DNA of 64,000 nucleotides from CAVQJU01 sp963755195 (GCA_963755195.1 CAVWIZ010000002.1:558001-622000), one strand, 5' to 3'; counted from the first letter of the stretch, positions 8,159 to 16,870 are shown. The notes: a model not told the origin generated them from the sequence alone. Translations and numbers: made by a program.

Positions 8159-8436
8159 GCGCTGTGAGCGCAGGGAACGACGTCGGGGGTGTGCGGGCGG
8201 TCGTCGAATTGCTGGCGCGATCGTTGGTCGATCGGCCCGCGGACGTGAAGGTCGTCGAGTCGCAGCACGGCGGCACGACACTCGTGGAGTTGTACGTGGC
8301 GCCGGGCGACGCGGGGCGGATGCTCGGACGTCAGGGCCGGACGGTGGCCGCATTGCGGACGCTGGCGGCGACGGCCGGTGAACGCGAAGGCAAGACCGTC
8401 ACGCTCGAAATCCGGGACACGCCCTACAAGGGGTGA
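8155..8436 (+). CDS. khpA: KH-domain RNA-binding protein KhpA
   Basis: Single KH-domain RNA-binding protein (YlqC family) encoded between rpsP and rimM, its usual place. The KH core is LVELYVAPGDAGRMLGRQG with the GxxG loop as GRQG, followed by RTVAALRTLAATAGE. GTG 8155 overlaps the rpsP stop (GTGA); GTG 8164 is also possible, as family members are about 75-80 residues and this start gives 93. The end overlaps rimM by 4 bp. Confidence 0.88.
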   Translation: MSAVSAGNDVGGVRAVVELLARSLVDRPADVKVVESQHGGTTLVELYVAPGDAGRMLGRQGRTVAALRTLAATAGEREGKTVTLEIRDTPYKG

Positions 8437-8972
8437 CTCGGGGCAACGTGATCTGGGATCAAATGGCCGTCGTGGGGCGCATCGCGCGGGCGCACGGCAA
8501 TCGCGGCCAGGTGATTGTGAATCTCGACACGGATTTCCCGGAGGAGCGGTTTCGGCCCGGCGCCGAGCTGTTCACGATGCGCGACGGGGTCGTGGAAACG
8601 CTGAGGCTCACGGCGGCCCGGTTTCAGGGTGGCCGGCCGGTGGTCGGCATCAGCGGCGTCGACACGATGGACGCCGCCGAGGGGCTGGCGGGCCTTGAGT
8701 TGAGGATCCCGGCGGATTGGCTCGCGGCGCTGCCGTCGGGCACGTTCTACCATCACGACCTGGTCGGCTGCCGGGTCGAGACTGGCGGCGGAGTAGAAGT
8801 CGGGGTCGTCGAGGGCGTGGAAGGCACGCTGCAGGGCAGCCGGCTCGTGGTCGCCGGAGCGAGCGGCCAGATTCTGATCCCGTTGGCCGTCGAGATTTGC
8901 ACGACGATCGACGTGGGGGCCAAGCGCATCGTCATCGACCCGCCGGAAGGATTGCTGGATTTGAACGCGTGA
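8433..8972 (+). CDS. rimM: 16S rRNA processing protein RimM
   Basis: Assembly factor for the 30S head, binding S19. 179 residues with the N-terminal barrel (VVGRIARAHGNRGQVIV) and the C-terminal PRC barrel (FYHHDLVGCRVET through ILIPLAVEICTTID). GTG 8433 overlaps the khpA stop as GTGA; ATG 8463 within the first segment is less likely because it removes coupling. Coupled in turn to trmD by a GTGA overlap. Confidence 0.93.
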   Translation: MTRGNVIWDQMAVVGRIARAHGNRGQVIVNLDTDFPEERFRPGAELFTMRDGVVETLRLTAARFQGGRPVVGISGVDTMDAAEGLAGLELRIPADWLAALPSGTFYHHDLVGCRVETGGGVEVGVVEGVEGTLQGSRLVVAGASGQILIPLAVEICTTIDVGAKRIVIDPPEGLLDLNA

Positions 8973-9706
8973 CTTTCGACATCGTCACCATCTTTCCGGC
9001 GATGGTCCGGCACGCGCTCGGCGACGGCGTGGTGGGCCGCGCGATCGACCGTGGGACGCTCGACGTCGCGATTCACGACCTTCGCGATTTCACGACCGAT
9101 CGGCATCGTGTCGTGGACGACGTGCCTTACGGCGGCGGGCCCGGGATGGTGTTGAAGCCCGACCCGATTTTTCGAGCGCTCGAGGCTATCGAGGAGCGGC
9201 GGGGGCGTCCGCTGACGACCGTGTTGACGTCGCCGCAAGGTGCGCGGTTCACGCAGGTTGAGGCCGTGCGGTTCAGCCGCGCCGAGCATGTGGTGCTCCT
9301 TTGCGGCCGATACGAAGGGGTGGATGAGCGCGTGCGGGCGCGCGTCGACGAGGAAATCTCGATCGGCGACTACGTGCTGAGCGGCGGTGAGCTGCCCGCG
9401 CTCGTGGTGCTCGACGCGGTGGCACGGCTGGTGCCGGGAGTCGTGGGGGACGATCAGTCGGTGGCCGAAGATTCGTTCAGCCGGGGGCTGCTCGACTTTC
9501 CGCACTACACGCGGCCGGCCGAGGTCGAGACGCTGAAGGTGCCCGACGTCTTGTTGTCGGGAAACCACGCGGAGATTCGGCGCTGGCGCAAGCGCGAGGC
9601 GCTCAGTCGCACGCTCGACCGCCGGCCGGAGCTCCTGGCGGGGGCGGCGCTCGACGAAGAAGAGCGGGAGATTCTGCGGGAGATCGTCGCAGAGCGCAAG
9701 ACATAG
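8969..9706 (+). CDS. trmD: tRNA (guanine-N1)-methyltransferase TrmD
   Basis: Methylates G37 of tRNAs that have G36, using S-adenosylmethionine bound in a trefoil knot. 245 residues starting VTFDIVTIFP at GTG 8969, which overlaps the rimM stop. Family motifs: VDDVPYGGGPGMVLKP, VLLCGRYEGVDERV and the knot loop SIGDYVLSGGELP. The C-terminal GLLDFPHYTRP and SGNHAEIRRWR are also typical. Follows rimM as in most bacteria. Confidence 0.96.
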   Translation: MTFDIVTIFPAMVRHALGDGVVGRAIDRGTLDVAIHDLRDFTTDRHRVVDDVPYGGGPGMVLKPDPIFRALEAIEERRGRPLTTVLTSPQGARFTQVEAVRFSRAEHVVLLCGRYEGVDERVRARVDEEISIGDYVLSGGELPALVVLDAVARLVPGVVGDDQSVAEDSFSRGLLDFPHYTRPAEVETLKVPDVLLSGNHAEIRRWRKREALSRTLDRRPELLAGAALDEEEREILREIVAERKT

Positions 9707-9733
9707 GACGGGCCTTGCTGGAGAGTTCGTAGC

Positions 9734-9751
9734 GCAGGCCGTCAGGCCTGC
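9734..9751. promoter_or_regulatory. REP-like hairpin just upstream of the rplS ribosome site
   Basis: GCAGGCC, loop GTCA, GGCCTGC: a perfect 7-bp stem ending one base before the GAGGAG ribosome-binding site of rplS (9753-9758). It could be a dispersed REP-like element or a cis-acting leader stem affecting rplS translation. Confidence 0.5.
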
Positions 9752-9764
9752 TGAGGAGTCTGTG

Positions 9765-10118
9765 ATGGGCGCAATTGAAGTGGTGGAGAAACCGCAACTG
9801 ACGCAACGACCGGAGATGAAGTCCGGCGACACCGTTCGTGTGCACGTGAAGGTTCGCGAGGGCGACAAAGAGCGCATCCAGATCTTCGAGGGCGTCGTCA
9901 TCGGCATGCATCGGGGCGGCGCGCGCGCGTCGTTCACCGTGCGGAAAGTGTCGTTCGGCCAGGGCGTCGAGCGCATCTTTCCGTTGCATTCGCCGACGAT
10001 TCAGAAGGTCGAAGTGACGCGCTCGGCCAAGGTGCGCCGCGCGAAGCTCTACTATCTGCGCGATCTGAAGGGCAAGGCGGCGCGCATGAAGGACACGCAG
10101 AAGAGCACCGACAACTAG
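9765..10118 (+). CDS. rplS: 50S ribosomal protein L19
   Basis: Large-subunit protein at the subunit interface. 117 residues; GDTVRVHVKVREGDKERIQ, FEGVVIGMHRGG and FPLHSPTIQKVEV are diagnostic. ATG 9765 is preferred over GTG 9762 since GAGGAG is 6 bp upstream. The basic C-terminus (KVRRAKLYYLRDLKGKAAR) is normal. Last ribosomal gene of the ffh cluster. Confidence 0.97.
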   Translation: MGAIEVVEKPQLTQRPEMKSGDTVRVHVKVREGDKERIQIFEGVVIGMHRGGARASFTVRKVSFGQGVERIFPLHSPTIQKVEVTRSAKVRRAKLYYLRDLKGKAARMKDTQKSTDN

Positions 10119-10134
10119 CGGTTGTCAGGCACCC

Positions 10135-10758
10135 ATGGTTCGCGTTCCCGCCACGCGGACGCTCGAGAACGCGCTGCGCCGCGTCGGGTTCGTGTACGTC
10201 GCCGGCGTTGACGAGGTGGGGCGGGGGTGCCTGGCGGGACCGGTCGTCGCGGCCGCCGTCGTGCTTCACCCCGACCGACGCGTGTCGGGCGTCTCCGATT
10301 CGAAGGTCGTGCCCGCCGACGAACGCGAGCAGCTCTACGACGAGATCATCCGGTACGCGGTGGCCTGGGCGGTCGCGGAGGCCGATCCGACGGAAATCGA
10401 CCGAATCAACATCCACCAGGCGTCGCTCAGAGCCATGCAGCGGGCGATCTTGACGCTGGCGCCGCTTCCCGACGTCGTCCTGGTCGACGCCTTTCGCGTC
10501 CCCGATCTGCCGATGGCTCAGCGCGGCGTGCGGCACGGCGACCGTCGCTGTTCGGCGATTGCCGCGGCGTCGATCGTGGCCAAAGTCACCCGCGATCGAC
10601 AGATGCGGGTGCTCCATGAGCGCGACCCGCGGTACGGGTTCGACCGGCACAAAGGCTACGCCACGGCTGAGCACCTTGACGCCGTTGCACGATTCGGCTA
10701 CTCGGATGTGCATCGGCGGTCATTCCGGCCGTCGACGCTGTTTGATACCATTGATTGA
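10135..10758 (+). CDS. rnhB: Ribonuclease HII
   Basis: Cleaves RNA in RNA-DNA hybrids and removes misincorporated ribonucleotides. 207 residues. Acidic active-site residues are in GVDEVGRGCLAGPV (Asp, Glu), VVLVDAF (Asp) and further on in the conserved C-terminal part; SDSKVVP, AAASIVAKVTRDR and YGFDRHKGYAT are family segments. ATG 10135 lies 16 bp after rplS, so it is probably cotranscribed. Confidence 0.95.
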   Translation: MVRVPATRTLENALRRVGFVYVAGVDEVGRGCLAGPVVAAAVVLHPDRRVSGVSDSKVVPADEREQLYDEIIRYAVAWAVAEADPTEIDRINIHQASLRAMQRAILTLAPLPDVVLVDAFRVPDLPMAQRGVRHGDRRCSAIAAASIVAKVTRDRQMRVLHERDPRYGFDRHKGYATAEHLDAVARFGYSDVHRRSFRPSTLFDTID

Positions 10759-10767
10759 AGCGAACAC

Positions 10768-13059
10768 GTGGCCCTCGATCGCGTCGCCACACTCCGAAAC
10801 GCCGAGAAGCTGCTGCGCCAGGGAAAGCTGGAAGCGGCCATCGCGGAATACGTCCGTATCGTCGAGGATCAGCCCCGCGATCTGAACACGACGAACATGC
10901 TCGGCGATCTGTACGTGCGCACCGGCCAGGTCGACAAAGCCGTCGACCAGTTCATCCGCATCGCCGACAGCCTGAACGACGACGGATTCCTGCCGAAAGC
11001 CGGCGCGCTCTACAAGAAGATCCTCAAGCTCAAACCGGACCACGAGCACGCGCTCGTGCAGGGGGCCGAAATCGCCGCCAGCCAGGGCCTGCTGGCCGAC
11101 GCGCGCAACTATCTCAACGCGGTGGTGGAGCGGCGCCGCGGGCGCGGCGACAAGCGCGGCGTCGCGCAGGCGATCATCAGGCTTGGCTCGCTCGACTCGA
11201 CGGATTTCGAGGCGCGTGCGGCCGCCGCCGCCGCGCGGGTGGACATCGGCGACCTGCCAGGCGCCGTCGCCGACCTCAAGGAGCTGGCTGGCGAGCTCGC
11301 CGGAGCCGGGCGCCAGCCGGAAGCCGTTGAGGCGCTTCGCCAGGCGGCGGCCATCGATCCCGCCGACCTGGAGGTCCGCGAGCGACTGCTCAACGTGTAC
11401 CTCGCGGCCGGCGATTTCGCGGGCGCCCGCGATTGTGCGAGCACCGCCGACCAATTCAGGGCGCTGGCCGCGGCGCTCGAGGCGCAAGGGTACACCGACG
11501 ACGCGCTCGGCGCGTTGCGCGAGGCCGCCCGACTCGACCCGGACGACGCCGCCCTGCGGACGCAGCTCGCGCGGACGTTTGTGGCGCGAGGCGACTTGCA
11601 GACAGCCGGCGAGTACCTGACCGTCGAGACGGCTGGCAACGATCCACAGCTGCTGCTCATCGTGGCCGAGATCCAGCTGCGCGGGGAGGGCGTCGAGGAC
11701 GGGCTGGCGCTCCTGCGGCGGCTGCTCGACGAGGATTCGAGCCGCCGCGACGACATCGCGCAGGTCGGATGGAAGGTCGCCGAGCACGCGCCCGACGTCG
11801 GACTCCAGGTCGTCGAGCTGGCCGCCGGCAACGCCGTGACGCAAGGCGACTGGCCGTCGGCGGCGGCGGCGCTCCAGGAATTTGTCACGCGCGTGCCCAA
11901 CCACATTTCGGCGCTCATGCGCCTGGTGGAAGTCTGCGTGGACGGCGGCCTTGAATCGTCCATGTTCAGTGCGCAGGGGCAGCTGGCCGATGCGTACCTC
12001 GAGGCTGGCCTGGCCGCCGAAGCGCGGTTCATCGCCGAAGATCTGGTGGCGCGCGAGCCGTGGGAGCGTTCGAACATCGAGCGGTTCCGGCGCGCACTGG
12101 TTTTGATGGGCGAGCCGGATCCAGACGGCTTGATCGCCGACCGCCTGAGCGGCCAGAGTCCGTTCACGAGCACCGATCTGTCAGGCGATGAGTTTTCGGC
12201 CCTGGACGATCAACCGCCGGCAGGGCCCGCGGAGGTGTTGGAGGTTGACGAGGTGGTCGAGCCGCCATCGCCTGAGCCGGATCACACCGCGGCGTCGGCA
12301 CCGCTCGCGTCGGAACCGCCACCGCGGCCCCAGAAGCGCCGAAAGCAGGCAGAGCCCGAAGAGCACGGACAGCCTTCGCACTTCGAGCTCAGCGCCAACG
12401 CGATCGACATGAACGGGATTTTCGGCGAGCCTGATCCGCCGCCTCCTGCCAGGCCCGCGCCGCCGCAGGCGAAAGCCGCAGCGCCGACCAAGACGCAGGC
12501 GCACGCCGCGCAGGAGAGCGTGGAAGTGGATCTGAGCATCGTGCTTGGCGACCTCAGGCCGCCGGCGCAGCAGGACCCGTCGACGGGAACCGCGTCCCCG
12601 GCGCCGGCGCCTCTTGGTGACGGCGACATCGACAACGTGTTCGCGCACTTGCGGGACGAGGCGTCGAGACGAACCGCCGGCGAAGCGGCCGAGGAACAAA
12701 TGAAGGAAGGGATGGTCTTGCGGCAGGCGGGCAAGATCGATGAAAGCATTGCCGCGTTCGAGCTGGCCGCACGCTCGCCCCGGCACCGTTTCCAGGCGGC
12801 GACGCTCATCGCCCGGACCTACCGCGAACGAGGGCAGATGCCCAGAGCGATCGAATGGTTCGAACGGGCCGCACAGGCGCCGTCGCCGACTGCAGACGAG
12901 GGGCACATGCTCCTGTACGAGCTGGCCGACGCGCTCGAGTCGGTCGGAGAAGTCGGGCGCGCGCTGGCGATTTGCATGGAGCTGCACGCTGAGGCCGGTG
13001 ATTACCGCGACGTCGCGGCGCGTGTCGATCGGCTCGCCAAGGAACAGACGCGAGGATGA
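10768..13059 (+). CDS. Large tetratricopeptide-repeat protein (763 aa)
   Basis: Function not known. GTG start 10 bp after rnhB. The N-terminal two thirds is a series of TPR-like helical pairs (AEKLLRQGKLEAAIAEYVRI, LYVRTGQVDKAVDQFIRI, ALYKKILKLKPDHEHALVQ), then a Pro/Ala/Glu-rich linker from about 460 to 620, then a second TPR block (MVLRQAGKIDESIAAFELA, MPRAIEWFERAA). No signal peptide, so probably cytoplasmic and scaffolding. Proteins of this build are frequent in Acidobacteriota and deltaproteobacteria, but no pathway can be assigned. Confidence 0.8.
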   Translation: MALDRVATLRNAEKLLRQGKLEAAIAEYVRIVEDQPRDLNTTNMLGDLYVRTGQVDKAVDQFIRIADSLNDDGFLPKAGALYKKILKLKPDHEHALVQGAEIAASQGLLADARNYLNAVVERRRGRGDKRGVAQAIIRLGSLDSTDFEARAAAAAARVDIGDLPGAVADLKELAGELAGAGRQPEAVEALRQAAAIDPADLEVRERLLNVYLAAGDFAGARDCASTADQFRALAAALEAQGYTDDALGALREAARLDPDDAALRTQLARTFVARGDLQTAGEYLTVETAGNDPQLLLIVAEIQLRGEGVEDGLALLRRLLDEDSSRRDDIAQVGWKVAEHAPDVGLQVVELAAGNAVTQGDWPSAAAALQEFVTRVPNHISALMRLVEVCVDGGLESSMFSAQGQLADAYLEAGLAAEARFIAEDLVAREPWERSNIERFRRALVLMGEPDPDGLIADRLSGQSPFTSTDLSGDEFSALDDQPPAGPAEVLEVDEVVEPPSPEPDHTAASAPLASEPPPRPQKRRKQAEPEEHGQPSHFELSANAIDMNGIFGEPDPPPPARPAPPQAKAAAPTKTQAHAAQESVEVDLSIVLGDLRPPAQQDPSTGTASPAPAPLGDGDIDNVFAHLRDEASRRTAGEAAEEQMKEGMVLRQAGKIDESIAAFELAARSPRHRFQAATLIARTYRERGQMPRAIEWFERAAQAPSPTADEGHMLLYELADALESVGEVGRALAICMELHAEAGDYRDVAARVDRLAKEQTRG

Positions 13060-13324
13060 GACCCTGATTCGCCGGCTGGTCTACGTCGCGTTCTTCCTCG
13101 AGGTCGGATTGCTGCTCGTCGTGTTGCCGTGGTCGTCGTTCTGGGACCGGAACTACTTCGCGCACACCTGGCCGGCTCTGCGTCCATTCCTGGGCAACAA
13201 CTTCGTTCGCGGCGCCATCACCGGACTCGGCGTGGTCAACCTCGTCGCCGGGTTTGCCGATCTCACGCTCGTCTTCGCCACGCGTCAACCTCGCGTCGAC
13301 GCGTCGGGCCGACCCGCCGCGTGA
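13056..13324 (+). CDS. Small two-span membrane protein, start frame broken
   Basis: Unrecognised. Two hydrophobic segments, LVYVAFFLEVGLLLVVLPW and ITGLGVVNLVAGFADLTLVF, are separated by SSFWDRNYFAHTWPALRP. The only plausible start, ATG 13056 (overlapping the TPR gene stop as ATGA), reads AGA CCC TGA and stops; one extra C in the CCC run would read MRPLIRRLVYVAFF into this frame. Otherwise the gene would need a CTG (13064) or ATT start. A one-base loss in the sequence is the simplest explanation. The stop overlaps the next gene's GTG. Confidence 0.55.
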
Positions 13325-13938
13325 CCCTCTGCCTCATCACCGACCGGCGCAGGGCGGCGGTCGTGGAGCAGTGTCGCGCCGCCGTGGCGGCCGGCATCGA
13401 TCTCATCCAGGTCCGCGAACGCGATCTCGACGCGGCCGCGCTCGCCGAACTGGTTGCCGGCCTCGTGCGAATGACCCGTGGCACGGCCACACGTGTCGTC
13501 GTCAATGACCGGCTTGACGTTGCGCTGGCGTGCGGAGCGGACGGCGTCCACCTGCGGGGCGACTCGATCGCGGGGGCAAGAGTCCGGGCGGTCGCGCCCG
13601 CCGGTTTTCTCATCGGGCGATCGGTTCATCGGGTTGACGAAGCGGTCGGTGTCGCTCGGGACGTCGACTATCTGATCGCGGGCACGGTGTTTCCCACCTC
13701 GTCGAAGCCCGGGCTGGAGACCTTTCTGGGGTTGGCGGGCCTTGCCGCCATCGCTCGCGCGGTGTCGGTCCCGGTGTTGGCCGTCGGCGGTGTTACGCTG
13801 GACCGAATCGGGCCTGTGGCCGACGCGGGAGCCGCCGGCGTGGCGGCGATTGGCCTCTTCGTGGAGGAGGGTGCGCGCGTGGCCGAGGTGGTCCGCGAAG
13901 TGCGGAGGCGGTTTGACAGCGTGAGATCGCCTTCCTAA
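13321..13938 (+). CDS. TenI-like / thiamine phosphate synthase family protein
   Basis: TIM-barrel of the ThiE/TenI family, 205 residues, GTG overlapping the previous stop. The barrel is clear (LIQVRERDLD, VVVNDRLDVALACGADGVHL, GRSVHRVDEA, YLIAGTVFPTSSKPG, VLAVGGV). It departs from true ThiE: the usual Lys of the REKD segment is Arg and the GQxD pyrophosphate loop is RGDS, which is more like the thiazole tautomerase TenI. A second, more canonical family member is at 52.3 kb, so this copy is probably TenI-like. Confidence 0.8.
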   Translation: MTLCLITDRRRAAVVEQCRAAVAAGIDLIQVRERDLDAAALAELVAGLVRMTRGTATRVVVNDRLDVALACGADGVHLRGDSIAGARVRAVAPAGFLIGRSVHRVDEAVGVARDVDYLIAGTVFPTSSKPGLETFLGLAGLAAIARAVSVPVLAVGGVTLDRIGPVADAGAAGVAAIGLFVEEGARVAEVVREVRRRFDSVRSPS

Positions 13939-13961
13939 CATAGGCGGCAGTTCTCCCACCC

Positions 13962-14786
13962 ATGGCTGCAACGCGAGCGTCGGCGGATTTCGGCGGAAAG
14001 CTTCGCGCCGCTCGCGAGCGTCGCGGCCTGTCACTGCGCCAGATCGCCAATGCCACCAAAATCTCGATGATCACGCTCGAAGCCCTCGAACGGAACGACA
14101 TCACCCGGCTCCCGGGCGGGATTTTCAGCCGGGCGTTCGTGCGTTCTTACGCGGTCGAGGTTGGCCTCGATCCTGAGGCAACCATCCAGGAATTCTTGGG
14201 ACAGTTCCCTCACGATTCGGTGACGGCGGGGCACCCGACCACATCGCCGATTGAAGACCACGAAGCGATCGAGGGCGAACGGCGGATGGCCACGACGTTC
14301 CTGCGGCTGTTCGTGATTAGCCTGCCGATTGCGGCCGCCGTGTTGTACTTCAGCACGGCTGGCCGCCGGGCGTCGCCGCCGGTCGAGCGGCCGGCGACGG
14401 CGGCCGGGCCCGTCGCGCGCGACGTCGTGCCGCTACCGCTACCGGCGCAAGCCTCGGATCCGGCGCCGGGGAGCCCGGAAGCGCCTCCCGCACCGCCCGA
14501 CCCGCCGAGGATGTCGTCCGGCCGTCTGATGGTGCAGGTCACGGCCGCGCGGATGTCCTGGGTGTCGGCGGTCGTGGACGGTCGGCAGAGCGTACAGCGA
14601 CTGTTCCAGCCCGGCGACGAGCAGACGCTCGAGGTCCACAACGAGATGGTGCTGAGGACGGGCGACGCGGGCGCCATCACCATGACGCTGAACGGCGCGC
14701 CGACCAGGCCTCTCGGAAAAGACGGCGAGGTCGTGACCACGCGTGTTACGCTGATGAACTTCAAAGACTATCTCGTCACGCCGTGA
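13962..14786 (+). CDS. RodZ-like helix-turn-helix membrane protein
   Basis: 274 residues with the RodZ layout: cytoplasmic helix-turn-helix (about 10-80: LRAARERRGLSLRQIANATK), one membrane span (about 113-130: LRLFVISLPIAAAVLYF), a Pro/Ala-rich periplasmic linker (about 135-180) and a C-terminal DUF4115-type strand domain (about 185-274). RodZ links MreB filaments to the cell-wall elongation machinery. No mreB nearby. The stop overlaps the GTG of the next gene. Confidence 0.8.
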   Translation: MAATRASADFGGKLRAARERRGLSLRQIANATKISMITLEALERNDITRLPGGIFSRAFVRSYAVEVGLDPEATIQEFLGQFPHDSVTAGHPTTSPIEDHEAIEGERRMATTFLRLFVISLPIAAAVLYFSTAGRRASPPVERPATAAGPVARDVVPLPLPAQASDPAPGSPEAPPAPPDPPRMSSGRLMVQVTAARMSWVSAVVDGRQSVQRLFQPGDEQTLEVHNEMVLRTGDAGAITMTLNGAPTRPLGKDGEVVTTRVTLMNFKDYLVTP

Positions 14787-15556
14787 CTGATTCGAGTCCG
14801 CTCTTCGATTTCTTCAAACGCGGTGAGGTGGCGCGCGACGTGCGTCTGCTGGCAGCCCAGGGGGGGCTGGCGCCCCGCCCGGCCGAACAGTTGAGCATCC
14901 TCGTCTTCCTGCTCGACGATCCCGATCCGGAGATCCGCGAGGCAGCCGACGAGACGCTGAACGGCCTTCCGGTTGAGGCGCTGTCCAGGTTTCTGGCTCG
15001 CCAGGATGTGTCGATGAACCTCAGGGAATTCTTTGCCGATCGAGGGGTGTTTCCCGCCGAGACGTCGGGCGAGGAATCCGACACGCCGCTGGTCGACAAG
15101 ACCTCTCCAGGGGACGAGGATCTGCTGGACGAAGACGAAGCCCAGGTGAGCGTCAGTCAGAAGCTCCAGAACATGGGCTTTACGCAGAAGCTGAAAGCCG
15201 CCTCGAAGGGCACGAAGGAAATGCGGGCGATTCTGGTGCGCGACCCGAGCAAGATGATTGCCGCCGCCGTCCTGAGCAGCCCGAAGCTGACCGAGCAGGA
15301 GGTTGAATCGTTCGCCCGGATGGGGAGCGTCTCAGAGGACGTGATGCGGATGATTGCCCGCAACCGCAATTGGATGAAGAACTACAAGATCCTGCTGGGA
15401 CTGTGCAAGAATCCCAAAATGCCGGTCGCCCTGACCATGAACCTGCTCCAGCGGATCAACCCGAAGGATCTTGCGCAGATGGCCATCGATCGGAACCTTC
15501 CCGAGCCCATTCGCATCGCGGCCCGCAAGAAGACCGTCGAACACCGAACCAAGTAG
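14783..15556 (+). CDS. Hypothetical helical-repeat protein (257 aa)
   Basis: GTG overlaps the rodZ-like stop (GTGA). Predicted all-helical: an N-terminal HEAT-like part (LDDPDPEIREAADETLNGLP), an acidic linker (about 95-120, many Asp/Glu), then helices with repeated themes (AAAVLSSPKLTEQEVESFA, MIARNRNWMKNYKILLGLC). Similar helical-repeat proteins of unknown role occur in Acidobacteriota and deltaproteobacteria. No catalytic motif, signal peptide or membrane span. Its end is followed by a repeat island shared with a convergent small gene. Confidence 0.75.
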   Translation: MTDSSPLFDFFKRGEVARDVRLLAAQGGLAPRPAEQLSILVFLLDDPDPEIREAADETLNGLPVEALSRFLARQDVSMNLREFFADRGVFPAETSGEESDTPLVDKTSPGDEDLLDEDEAQVSVSQKLQNMGFTQKLKAASKGTKEMRAILVRDPSKMIAAAVLSSPKLTEQEVESFARMGSVSEDVMRMIARNRNWMKNYKILLGLCKNPKMPVALTMNLLQRINPKDLAQMAIDRNLPEPIRIAARKKTVEHRTK

Positions 15557-15560
15557 CCCA

Positions 15561-15622
15561 GACGTTTGACGTTTGACGCGTTTGACGGTTGACGTTTTAC
15601 CGTTTTACGTTTTACGTTTTGC
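15561..15622. repeat. GACGTTT / GTTTTAC word island in a convergent gap
   Basis: Tandem degenerate copies of GACGTTT turn into GTTTTAC copies. It fills the gap between the plus-strand helical-repeat gene (ends 15556) and the minus-strand small gene, and overlaps the latter's last codons and stop (15605-15607). Confidence 0.8.
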
Positions 15623-15841
15623 GTGCTTGGCTCGTTTCCCCCGCCTGGCCCAGTCCGATCGCATTTGCGCGAGGCCGTCCATGTAGACGGCCGCGCGTTC
15701 GCGCTCGTCCTCGCCGTTCATGGACTTCAGCAGATCGAGCGCGCGCGCGAGGTCCTGTTGAATTGTGTTCGCGGTGGTCTGGTAGTACAGCCGCTTGATT
15801 TCGGCCAGCTTGTCGTCCGCGTTCAGCATCCGTAGTTTCAC
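15605..15841 (-). CDS. Hypothetical small protein (78 aa)
   Basis: Unrecognised. GTG 15841 is supported by AGAAGG about 8 bp upstream on the minus strand; ATG 15831 is internal. Sequence is helical and charged (DDKLAEIKRLYYQTTANTIQ, LARALDLLKSMNGEDERERA) with a Lys/Arg-rich C-terminus (RRGKRAKHAKRKT) whose final codons come from the repeat word. Lies just downstream of the GHMP kinase on the same strand, gap 27 bp, so likely cotranscribed with it. Confidence 0.7.
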   Translation of the reverse strand: MKLRMLNADDKLAEIKRLYYQTTANTIQQDLARALDLLKSMNGEDERERAAVYMDGLAQMRSDWARRGKRAKHAKRKT

Positions 15842-15868
15842 GCGTATCCTTCTGATCCGCTCGCGCGG

Positions 15869-16864
15869 TCATCCAAACCGCAGGCCTTCCATGTCGATTT
15901 GATACTCGAGGAGGCGTGCGCCGCCCCGGGCCAGCGCGGCCGCGATCGCGTCGCGCGCCGCCGGCGGACCATAGCAGAACAGACACCCGCCGCCGCCGGC
16001 GCCGCAGACCTTGGCGGCCGTCGCGCCCGCCGCGCTCGCGCGTGCGATCAGATCGTCGATTCCCGGCGTCGACACCCCGGGTGCCAACCGCCGTCGATTG
16101 TCCCACTCGGTGGCGATCTGGCGGCCGACCTCGTCCCAGTCGTTCTGCTCGAACGCCACGCGCATCGCACACGCGGTGTCGCGAATGCGTTCGAAGCAGT
16201 CGAAGATGTGTTGATCGCCGTCGATATGACGCTTCGTGATCTCCCAGTTATTCGTTCCGGAGTTTCGCGGAGCGCCCGTGTAGGCCAGCACGATCCGGCG
16301 CTCGAGCTCATGTGGGTCGACGTCCAGGGCCACGCGGCGGATACCGCCGGGATGGAGCTCGACCGCGGCCACCCCGCCGTACAGCGCCGGCCGGTAGTCC
16401 TGCACGCCGGTCGGCACGCGGATGGTCTGGCACTCGACGTTCATGGCCACTTCGAGCAACTCGGCGTCCGTCAGGGATCGTCCCGACCAGCGCGCGAGCG
16501 CGCCACACGCCGCGATGGTCAGCGCCGACGATCCGGCGATGCCCGCGCCTGCCGGCGATTCGCCGCGCGTGATCAGGGTCGCGTTCTGCAGCCCGAACTC
16601 CCTGGCGACGAGCGACAGCAGCGGCAGGCCGCTCGTGCCATCGAGGTCGGACGGCCGTGCCGCGACCACCTCCGCGTTCGTGTCGATCGACCGGAGCGCG
16701 ACCATGCCGTCGGTCCGCGGTTCGACTTCGGCGTGCGCCCTGAGGCTGATCGCGGCGTTCAGCGTGCAGGCGCCGGGGTGGAACAGGTACAGCGGCCAGA
16801 TATCGATGGTGCCGCCAGCCAGATCGATGCGCGTCGGCGCGGAGGTGACGATACGGTTTGGCAC
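15869..16864 (-). CDS. GHMP-family sugar kinase
   Basis: GHMP kinase related to heptose/galactose-type sugar kinases. Motif 1 near the start: APTRIDLAGGTIDIW; ATP loop: ESPAGAGIAGSSAL; motif 3: KVCGAGGGGCLFC near the C-terminus. GTG 16864 (331 residues) is chosen because TATAAT lies exactly 6 bp upstream on the minus strand, which would make the message leaderless; GTG 16891 would add nine residues. Divergent from nagZ with overlapping promoter elements. The substrate is unknown; D-glycero-D-manno-heptose or a recycled sugar are possibilities. Confidence 0.82.
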   Translation of the reverse strand: MPNRIVTSAPTRIDLAGGTIDIWPLYLFHPGACTLNAAISLRAHAEVEPRTDGMVALRSIDTNAEVVAARPSDLDGTSGLPLLSLVAREFGLQNATLITRGESPAGAGIAGSSALTIAACGALARWSGRSLTDAELLEVAMNVECQTIRVPTGVQDYRPALYGGVAAVELHPGGIRRVALDVDPHELERRIVLAYTGAPRNSGTNNWEITKRHIDGDQHIFDCFERIRDTACAMRVAFEQNDWDEVGRQIATEWDNRRRLAPGVSTPGIDDLIARASAAGATAAKVCGAGGGGCLFCYGPPAARDAIAAALARGGARLLEYQIDMEGLRFG

Positions 16865-16870
16865 CGGGAA

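Noticed and set aside
7834..8436. A single 200-aa ORF covering rpsP and the KH gene
   Set aside because: Only its last 93 codons match a known family (KhpA); the upstream part is the shadow of rpsP in another frame. The GTG overlapping the rpsP stop is the likely start.
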